Shown: in pieces, positions 1 to 5,124 of the stretch
Layout of the letters: the number at the start of each line of letters is the position of its first letter
Position numbering within the stretch: the stretch's first letter is position 1
Assembly (NCBI GenBank): GCA_009774255.1
Contig: VSNK01000247.1
Location: 1 to 8,388 of the forward strand
Direction: 5' to 3'
DNA: 8,388 bases
Origin: Faecalicatena sp.
Lineage (GTDB): Bacteria; Bacillota; Clostridia; Lachnospirales; Lachnospiraceae
Translations under genes and position numbers: made by a program
The notes under the pieces: generated by a model
What the model saw: the letters and a program-made list of their open reading frames with translations, nothing else
The model's database searches: none
What the model was told of the DNA's origin: nothing

Positions 1-30
1 GGCCTGAATACCAGCTTTTATGTGCATCCT

Positions 31-60
31 CCCGACCAATCAGCGTGGTGATTGGTCGGG
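31..60 (-). terminator. 12-bp perfect stem-loop downstream of the MATE gene
   Basis: CCCGACCAATCA (31-42) and TGATTGGTCGGG (49-60) are perfect reverse complements separated by a 6-nt loop. The hairpin lies 84 bases past the stop codon of the leftward MATE gene, so it probably marks the 3' end of that transcript. Neither strand shows a T-run after the stem, so it is not a classical rho-independent terminator. It could instead be an RNA 3'-end stabiliser or a bidirectional hairpin. I see no gene in 1-143. Confidence 0.4.
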
Positions 61-143
61 GTGTGACATGTAACGCGTTTTTACACATGCACTCTCGAAA
101 AAGCATCCTCAGTGAAACAGAAAGGTATTTAAATCGGTTTATA

Positions 144-1481
144 CTAAAGCCTGTCCATCCAACTTCTCCGTTTGAATACGACCAAAGTCATACCAAGCCG
201 GATCAATTCCTCCTGGGACAGGATGAAATAAACCCATTCCACGGGCAAATGGAACACGAACGCGGTAATCAGCCCTAAGGGTACGCCTGCCAGCCAGGTG
301 CCCACAATGTCGATCACCATGATGTAGGTGGTCTTTCCGCCGCTGCGCACCACTCCGCCGCCCAGGATCATGTTGGAAACCTTCACAGGGGCCAGGACAG
401 AAAATGCAAGAAGCAGCCTGGCAGCAGTGTCCTGCACATAGGGTTCGACATGATAAAACGTCACATAGACCCCTCTCAGGCCAATCAGCAGTGCCGACAA
501 AATGAGCGAGCCTGTGATTCCGTACCACACCAGTTTTTTCGATTCCTGATACGCTTCCTCGTATTTATCCGCTCCCAGCCGTTTGCCGATCAGGATTCCC
601 GCAGCCTGGGAAACACCGCTCAACGCCCCGATGAACAGCCCCTGGATCGGACCGGTCATGGACATGGCGGCCAGGTCTCCCGGTTTTAAATGTCCATAGA
701 TAAAGGTATTCACATTCTGTCCCAGGCTCCAAAGCAGTTCTGTGACCAGAATAGGAAGCAGCATCCTAAGGTATTGCCGGTAACCGTCCGTTCCAAGGGA
801 GAGGGAAAACCGAAAATCCTCCTGCCCCCGCAGACGGACCAGGTAGAAAACGGCCAGCATCAGCAGCACATTGACAGCCTGAGAGATCACGCTGGCCGCT
901 GCTGCGCCTCTGACGCCAAACGCCGGAAGTCCGAAATGTCCAAATATCAGAACATAGTTCAGTCCCGTATTCACAACCGCCGAAATGATGCCGACGGCAA
1001 GGGGCCAGACAGCCCGGCCCAGGCATCGGACCATAACGGCCAGGATCGAGGATATGCCCATAGGGAGATACGTCCACAGGATGCAGGTCAGATAAGTTTG
1101 CCCAGCGGTGAAAAGTGCCGGGTCATCCTTGATGTAAAGTCCCACGATCTGCCCCGGAAACAGAGCGCACAGCGCAGTAAACAACAGGGCCAGGGCTATG
1201 GCCGCGGTGAGATTGACCGCCAGGCTCCGGTCCGCCAGCGCCCTGTTTTTCATACCCAGATATTGGGAAATCATGATTCCGGCAATGGTGGCCACCGCTC
1301 CAAGTACAACGGAATAAATAAACGCCGGGCGCCCCGCGACCTCCACTGCGGCCACCGCCGTACTTCCCAACTGTCCGACCATCAGCTGGTCGATCATGGA
1401 GAAAGAGGACTGCAGCATAGATTGAAGCCCTACCGGGACGGCAATTCCAACTACGCTTGCCAGAAAGGATTCTTTTTTCAT
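144..1481 (-). CDS. MATE family efflux transporter
   Basis: This is a 445-aa polytopic membrane protein of the MATE (multidrug and toxic compound extrusion, DinF/NorM-like) superfamily, which exports cationic or hydrophobic compounds in exchange for Na+ or H+. About twelve hydrophobic segments are visible, roughly at residues 6-30, 44-72, 87-116, 122-150, 157-181, 192-217, 236-265, 270-300, 317-344, 353-382, 384-412 and 413-437, and the length is normal for the family. MATE-type landmarks are the first-helix stretch SFSMIDQLMVGQLGS, the VNTGLNYVLIFG segment of helix 5, GVRGAAAASVISQ before helix 6, and the repeat of this two-lobe pattern in the C-terminal half. The ATG at 1481 is preceded by a purine-rich GGCGGG-type ribosome site and by a promoter ending about 18 bases upstream. 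The LacI-type regulator gene lies upstream on the same strand, so its control of this gene is plausible. The substrate cannot be read from the sequence. A longer plus-strand frame over the same DNA is an antisense shadow. Confidence 0.95.
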   Translation of the reverse strand: MKKESFLASVVGIAVPVGLQSMLQSSFSMIDQLMVGQLGSTAVAAVEVAGRPAFIYSVVLGAVATIAGIMISQYLGMKNRALADRSLAVNLTAAIALALLFTALCALFPGQIVGLYIKDDPALFTAGQTYLTCILWTYLPMGISSILAVMVRCLGRAVWPLAVGIISAVVNTGLNYVLIFGHFGLPAFGVRGAAAASVISQAVNVLLMLAVFYLVRLRGQEDFRFSLSLGTDGYRQYLRMLLPILVTELLWSLGQNVNTFIYGHLKPGDLAAMSMTGPIQGLFIGALSGVSQAAGILIGKRLGADKYEEAYQESKKLVWYGITGSLILSALLIGLRGVYVTFYHVEPYVQDTAARLLLAFSVLAPVKVSNMILGGGVVRSGGKTTYIMVIDIVGTWLAGVPLGLITAFVFHLPVEWVYFILSQEELIRLGMTLVVFKRRSWMDRL

Positions 1482-1505
1482 AAAATATCACCCGCCTTTT
1501 CCTTG

Positions 1506-1534
1506 AGTATACCGGGAAGGACGGGTGTTTTCAA
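1506..1534 (-). promoter_or_regulatory. Sigma-A promoter of the MATE gene
   Basis: Reading leftward, TTGAAA (1534-1529) and TATACT (1511-1506) are separated by exactly 17 bases, close to the consensus. Transcription should start near 1499, giving an untranslated leader of about 18 bases before the ATG at 1481. The paired dyads at 1537-1575 abut the -35 box, a position more typical of activation or of upstream operators than of a block over the -10. Confidence 0.75.
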
Positions 1535-1536
1535 TG

Positions 1537-1575
1537 GGTTAATCGCGTAACCTGTTGAGTTAATCACATAACCTG
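1537..1575. promoter_or_regulatory. Two tandem dyad operators upstream of the MATE promoter
   Basis: GTTAATCGCGTAACCTG (1538-1554) recurs as GTTAATCACATAACCTG (1559-1575), 15 of 17 identical, with a 21-bp period (two helical turns). Each copy is itself an inverted repeat. The first, extended by one base, is GGTTA-N6-TAACC (1537-1552), 16 bp with CG at its exact centre, the layout known for LacI-family operators such as those of PurR. The second is GTTA-N6-TAAC with CA at the centre. They end 3 bases from the MATE -35 box. The inferred ligand is the LacI-type regulator encoded just upstream; a different DNA-binding protein is possible. Confidence 0.6.
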
Positions 1576-1594
1576 AAACCGTAGCTTTATTGGC

Positions 1595-1625
1595 CGGCTG
1601 CCTTGCAGCGAGGTGCAAGGCACCG
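1595..1625 (-). terminator. Stem-loop after the LacI-type regulator gene
   Basis: TGCCTTGCA (1599-1607) pairs perfectly with TGCAAGGCA (1614-1622) across a 6-nt loop. The stem continues with CGG (1595-1597) against CCG (1623-1625) after one bulged C. It begins 8 bases past the stop codon of the regulator gene, read leftward. The strand lacks a U-tract (CCAATAAAG follows), so termination may be partial and some read-through into the MATE gene is likely. Confidence 0.45.
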
Positions 1626-1632
1626 TGAACAG

Positions 1633-2640
1633 TCACTGTAACCTCCTGCTGCTGTTCCGTTCGACTAACTTGACGGGGATGGTCAAATTTTGGGTATATT
1701 CAGGCTGCTCCTTCATCCGGTTCAGCAGACGGATCGCTATCTGCGCCCGCAGCTTGTAGTCCTGCCGTACAGAGGTCAGGGATGGAACGACCTGTTCGCA
1801 GAGATCACTGTCATCAAAGCCGGTGATAGAAATATCATCGGGAATTTTAACGCCGGAGTTTTGTAAAAAGCGGATCAGATCGACAGCGTAGAAATCCGAT
1901 ACGGCAAAAATGGCGGTATAGCCGCAAAGCTCAGAAAAATGCTCCCGATAAAAACGATCCCGCATTTCTTTTTGCATGGGAATCTTCATGAAATCCGCCG
2001 GAAAGCCCAGGCCGCTGCACAGCCCCTTATAACGCTGCTGGTCCATACACTCCTGGTTATCAGAGACGCAGAGAACCTTCCGATGCCCTAAGCGATGGAG
2101 ATATTCGCCCACCTGGCGCCCGCCGTCCCGGTCATCAAGCTGAAGATTGCAAATCCGTCCCCTGTTTTCAAAATATCCGTCATAAACGATAAAAGGGATG
2201 TGGATGCGGCTGCGGAGCTCCTGATACTCATGGTCGCAGAAGCCCAGGATCACCATACCTGCCATATTCCACATAGACGCGAACTTCACGGTCTCCATCA
2301 GATCGGTGGTTTTTTTGAGCATCATAAAGGAATCATTTTGTTCGATCTCGTCCGCCAGATAGTTGATCGAGGATGCAATAAACGGGTCTGTCAGCGCCCG
2401 CCCTTCATACTTTTCATGATCGTTGATGATCACCCCGATGATACGGGAGTTGTTCTGGGCCAAAAGCGTTGCGGCCATATTGGGGATATAGCCCCGTTCC
2501 TCCAGCTTTTCCTGCACGCGTTTGACCGTCTGAACGGAAATTTTTTTCGTCTTTCCATGGATCACATTGGAAACCGTGGCGGTGCTGACGCCCACCTCAT
2601 TCGCAATATCTACGATCCGCACTTTACCTTCTGCCCACAT
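1633..2640 (-). CDS. LacI/GalR family transcriptional regulator
   Basis: This is a 335-aa cytoplasmic DNA-binding protein of normal LacI-family length. Residues 8-27 form the helix-turn-helix (VRIVDIANEVGVSTATVSNV), followed by the third helix and the hinge region YIPNMAATLLAQNNSR (51-66). In this family the hinge inserts a leucine at the central CpG of the operator. From IIGVIIND (67-74) onward the periplasmic-binding-protein-like effector domain follows, with the characteristic DDISITGFDDS (259-268 region) and LTSVRQ (278-283). Such proteins usually sense a sugar, nucleoside or related metabolite; which one is not evident. The ATG at 2640 is preceded by AAAGGAG (2654-2648) at 7-bp spacing, which fixes the start. 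It has its own promoter and is followed on the same strand by a MATE transporter, so its target may be the dyads at 1537-1575. Confidence 0.95.
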   Translation of the reverse strand: MWAEGKVRIVDIANEVGVSTATVSNVIHGKTKKISVQTVKRVQEKLEERGYIPNMAATLLAQNNSRIIGVIINDHEKYEGRALTDPFIASSINYLADEIEQNDSFMMLKKTTDLMETVKFASMWNMAGMVILGFCDHEYQELRSRIHIPFIVYDGYFENRGRICNLQLDDRDGGRQVGEYLHRLGHRKVLCVSDNQECMDQQRYKGLCSGLGFPADFMKIPMQKEMRDRFYREHFSELCGYTAIFAVSDFYAVDLIRFLQNSGVKIPDDISITGFDDSDLCEQVVPSLTSVRQDYKLRAQIAIRLLNRMKEQPEYTQNLTIPVKLVERNSSRRLQ

Positions 2641-2699
2641 AAATTGTCTCCTTTGCTATGGCATGTATTAAGGGATGCCCTATAGGTATACATCACCGC

Positions 2700-2728
2700 A
2701 TTATAACAGAACTTCCACAGGACGACAA
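2700..2728 (-). promoter_or_regulatory. Promoter of the LacI-type regulator
   Basis: Reading leftward, TTGTCG (2728-2723) is followed after 17 bases by a perfect TATAAT (2705-2700). Predicted transcription starts near 2693, leaving a leader of about 50 bases. That leader contains a small dyad, AGGG-ATG-CCCT (2671-2681). No copy of the GGTTA-N6-TAACC dyad is seen here, so autoregulation through the same site is not supported. Confidence 0.65.
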
Positions 2729-2822
2729 GCTGAAAAATGAAACTTATCTTTTAGACTTATACCATCTTTTCCACCATTGTAAATAGCTTGAAAAAACGGT
2801 ACAGTGAAAAATGTTATTTTCC

Positions 2823-2851
2823 TTGTGTTTAATGCGATATACAGATAAAAT
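2823..2851 (+). promoter_or_regulatory. Promoter of the AAA-ATPase gene
   Basis: TTGTGT (2823-2828) and TAAAAT (2846-2851) are separated by 17 bases and lie 37 bases upstream of the ATG at 2888, divergent from the regulator's promoter. A second, weaker pair, TTGAAA (2788-2793) with TGTTAT (2812-2817), is possible. Confidence 0.5.
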
Positions 2852-2887
2852 TATAAGAGATATTAATTATGGAAGGAATGAAAAAAT

Positions 2888-4565
2888 ATGTGCAAGCATT
2901 TTAATACAACTGGCCTGTGCTTCCCGGAGGAGCATTATATGGTCAACATAGACGGACGCCTGGAAGAGGATGGTGGACCGCGGAGAATATTTTTCTGTCA
3001 ACAAGGCGCGTCAATATGGCAAAACAACAACTCTGAACCGGCTGGCGGAGAAGCTGTCAGGAGAATACATTGTTTTTTTGATCAGCTTTGAAGGAATCGA
3101 AGATACTGTGTATGAAAACACGTCCTCCTTTTGCCAGCGCATTTGCCGTCTTTTGTATCGTTTTCTGAAATATAATGAACGTATGACGGAGGGGATTTCC
3201 GAACCTTTCAAAGGAGAACTATGTCGGATGCAGTCGGATCACGCCGCCAATCTGGAGGACTTATCCGACTTGATATCGGAACTGTGCGACCGGTCAGAGA
3301 AACCGGTTGCCATCATGATTGATGAAGTGGATCAGGCAGGGAATCAGAAAATATTTCTTTCATTTCTAGGAATGCTCCGGCGAAAGTTTCTGACAAGAAA
3401 AACAGAGCCGACCTTCCATTCCGTCATATTGGCCGGAGTATATGACATAAAAAATTTAAAATTAAAGGTTCGTCCTATGGAGGAGCATCAATATAATAGT
3501 CCGTGGAATACTCGTGAAGACAACGAGCCATGTGAAAGCTCGCTTTCATTTGGCGAATGTCCACGGGATCGTATGGTACTTGTACCATACGATATTGCGG
3601 CTGAGTTTCAGGTAGATATGAGTTTTTCGATAGAGGATATTGCCGGAATGCTTACGGACTATGAGCAAGACCATCATACCGGAATGGACATTATGAAAAT
3701 TTCTGGACTGATATACGACTACACCTCCGGTTATCCATTTCTGGTATCCAGGCTTTGCCAGATTTTGGATGAAAATCTTTTGGGGGAAGAGGGATTCTCG
3801 AATTTAGCGGCTGTGTGGACAAAGGATGGAGTGACAAAGGCTGTTAAAAAACTGCTGACGGAATCGAATACATTGTTTGATGATCTGGTGAAAAAACTGA
3901 ATGATTTTCCGGAACTCAGACAGTCGGTTTATGCCATTTTATTCAAAGGGGAAAAGATCAGCTACAGTGCTTATAATCATGTGTTCCATCTGGGAATTAT
4001 GTTTGGTTTTATAAAGGAAGAGCATGAAAACATTGTAATCGCTAACCGGATCTTTGAGACGCAGCTATATAATCTTTTTATTTCAGAGGAATTGTTGGAC
4101 AGCGCCATGTACAAGTCTGCAGCCATGGATAAGGACAGAAATATGTTTATCCGTGATGGACGGCTGGACATGGAACAGGTATTGGTCAGATTTACTGAGA
4201 CATTTACAGATATATATTCAGATGCAGAGGAACGTTTTTTGGAAGAGAACGGACGCCGTTACTTTTTGCTTTACCTGAAACCGATCATTAATGGTATTGG
4301 CAATTATTATATCGAGGCGCGGACAAGGAATATGCGCAGGACAGATGTGATCATTGATTTCCGCGGAGAGCAATTTGTCTGTGAATTAAAAATCTGGCAT
4401 GGTGAGGAGTATAACAGTCGGGGAGAGGATCAGCTGCTTCGCTATCTGGAAGATTATCATCTTTCGACAGGGTATATGCTCAGCTTTAACTTTAATAAAA
4501 AGAAAAAGACGGGAGTACGGAAAATTCGAATCGGAGAACGGACGATTATTGAGGCAGTAGTTTAA
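2888..4565 (+). pseudogene. Frameshifted AAA ATPase with C-terminal PD-(D/E)XK nuclease-like domain
   Basis: The gene starts at ATG 2888 (GGAAGG at 2871-2876) with MCKHFNTTGLCFPEEHYMVNIDGRLEE, the usual N-terminus of the 'predicted AAA-ATPase' family (PF09820-like). After codon LEE the frame is lost. The rest continues in another frame from ATG 2970 (531 codons to TAA 4565), while the first frame runs out at 3091. Family members usually read roughly LEEIKKMVDRGEYF here, so about 8 bases appear deleted at 2969. Numbered from ATG 2970, the long frame has the P-loop RQYGKTTTL (14-22), Walker B IMIDEVDQ (115-122), a sensor-like VILAGVYDIKNLK (152-164) and YDYTSGYPFLVSRLC (249-263). Near the C-terminus is a PD-(D/E)XK-like core, RTDVIIDF...FVCELKIW (437-456; PF08011-like). 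An apparent 28-residue insertion follows NSPWN. Without the N-terminal motif the protein may be inactive; a sequencing error is the main alternative. The role of this family, common in gut anaerobes, is not established; a nucleic-acid-directed ATPase/nuclease is inferred. The DNA looks AT-richer than its neighbours, suggesting acquisition. Confidence 0.85.
3510..3593 (+). other. 84-bp in-frame hairpin-rich insertion inside the ATPase gene
   Basis: Family members, as I recall them, read NSPWN-IAA-(D/E)F without a break. Here 28 codons without a stop separate NSPWN (ending 3509) from IAAEF (starting 3594). The segment is almost entirely self-complementary. CTCGT 3511-3515 pairs with ACGAG 3523-3527. 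CCA-TG-TGAAAG 3528-3538 pairs with CTTTCA-TT-TGG 3543-3553 across a CTCG loop. ATCGTATGGTA 3568-3578 pairs perfectly with TACCATACGAT 3583-3593 across a CTTG loop. In addition TCCACGG 3560-3566 is complementary to CCGTGGA 3501-3507 just upstream of the insertion. ATA occurs at both edges (3508-3510 and 3592-3594), which could be a 3-bp target duplication or chance. This resembles a small palindromic mobile element that preserves the frame, in the manner of Rickettsia palindromic elements. I do not recognise a named family, and the assignment is inference. Confidence 0.6.
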
Positions 4566-4574
4566 CTGCTATTG

Positions 4575-4703
4575 ATGAATGATAAAACGAATCCGCTGCT
4601 GTCCACAACTTTTCACAAAAATCGTTCGACACGCTTCGACAGCATACGGGAGGAATCTGAAGTTGAGAATGCAAGTGTTTCTGAAGTTCAGAATCCGCCT
4701 TAA
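4575..4703 (+). CDS. Possible small ORF, 42 aa, unknown
   Basis: An ATG 10 bases after the ATPase stop opens a 42-codon frame (MNDKTNPLLSTTFHKNRSTR..., ending EVQNPP) that stops 21 bases before a terminator, so it would share the ATPase transcript. The hydrophilic product contains an imperfect repeat, SEVEN and SEVQN, from a 24-bp DNA repeat. No ribosome binding site is visible before the ATG, and the product resembles nothing I recognise. It may be untranslated 3' sequence. Confidence 0.2.
   Translation: MNDKTNPLLSTTFHKNRSTRFDSIREESEVENASVSEVQNPP
4656..4694 (+). repeat. Two direct 15-bp repeats with an embedded dyad
   Basis: TCTGAAGTTGAGAAT (4656-4670) and TCTGAAGTTCAGAAT (4680-4694) match at 14 of 15 positions with a 24-bp period. 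The second copy is also a near-perfect palindrome, TTCTGAA-G-TTCAGAA (4679-4693). The role is unknown; it lies between the ATPase stop and the terminator. Confidence 0.5.
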
Positions 4704-4723
4704 AGACATTCAAGTTGAAAGAG

Positions 4724-4750
4724 AAACGCCTGATTTCCGGGCGTTTTTCT
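4724..4750 (+). terminator. Rho-independent terminator after the ATPase gene
   Basis: AAACGCC (4724-4730) pairs with GGCGTTT (4740-4746) across a 9-nt loop and runs into TTTTTCTT. It lies about 160 bases past the ATPase stop codon and closes that transcription unit. Confidence 0.75.
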
Positions 4751-4816
4751 TAATTTGAGAAAAGGGGAGGGAAATCTCTCATCCCTTTCGGAATGTAGAA
4801 TTATGTAGAACGTTTT

Positions 4817-4848
4817 TTGAGGAAATTTCGGAGAACTCAGTCTATAAT
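4817..4848 (+). promoter_or_regulatory. Candidate promoter for the membrane-protein gene
   Basis: A perfect TATAAT sits at 4843-4848. The best -35-like match is TTGAGG at 4817-4822, but the 20-base spacer is too long for a normal sigma-A promoter, so an activator or a different -35 may be involved. Just upstream ATGTAGAA occurs twice (4793-4800 and 4803-4810), which could be a regulator half-site pair. If used, it gives a leader of about 270 bases before ATG 5125. No better promoter is visible closer to the gene. Confidence 0.4.
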
Positions 4849-5124
4849 AGTATCAAACACAGACCGGCATGTAAGGGACAGCGAAAGGATTATTTTTTTA
4901 GCCATGTTACAGTCATGTTATTTTTTCACAGTTCCGAATGGATGCATATTTTCCGGACAGCACAGACCGGCGGTCGGAAGTGGGACATGCTTCCTGTAAG
5001 GAAAACGTCCCCGGCGGATAAGGCCATTTTTCCGACCGGCCATTTTCAGCAGCTGCGGTGCTGACCGGGAAAAAACACCCGGTGTACGGATGTGTACTAT
5101 ATATGAATAGAGGAGGGCTTCGTT
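4849..5124 (+). other. Long repeat-rich leader region upstream of the membrane-protein gene
   Basis: No credible gene is seen in this stretch. It holds several direct repeats: CACAGACCGGC at 4858-4868 and 4961-4971, CATGTTA at 4903-4909 and 4914-4920, and GGCCATTTT at 5022-5030 and 5038-5046. It also holds small hairpins. GGAAG 4976-4980 can pair with CTTCC 4990-4994, and the overlapping TTCCT 4991-4995 can instead pair with AGGAA 4999-5003, so these two are mutually exclusive. ACCGGG 5064-5069 pairs with CCCGGT 5078-5083 across an 8-nt loop, 27 bases before the ribosome site AGGAGGG (5111-5117). This may be a structured 5' leader; I do not recognise a known riboswitch class. Confidence 0.4.

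Noticed and set aside
690..1550. 286-codon plus-strand open frame
   Set aside because: It lies antisense to the MATE gene, its product is a basic, Gln/His/Arg-rich sequence with no fold signature, and no ribosome site precedes it. The MATE frame explains this DNA.
2095..2685. 196-codon plus-strand open frame
   Set aside because: It is antisense to the well-supported LacI-type gene and ends within its promoter region; no ribosome site was seen.
3510..3593. Group II intron remnant (domain V-like hairpin) as identity of the insertion
   Set aside because: There is no GUGYG-type 5' boundary, no AGC...GUU domain V pattern and no GAAA tetraloop in the right place. The hairpins do not match the intron consensus I know.
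4761..4788. AAAGGG...CCCTTT inverted repeat after the terminator
   Set aside because: It has a short stem with a bulge and no T-run. It is weak and unsupported as a functional site.
4817..4999. 60-codon frame opening with TTG between the terminator and the membrane-protein gene
   Set aside because: There is no ribosome site, the start is non-ATG, and it overlaps the likely promoter. The composition is not protein-like.
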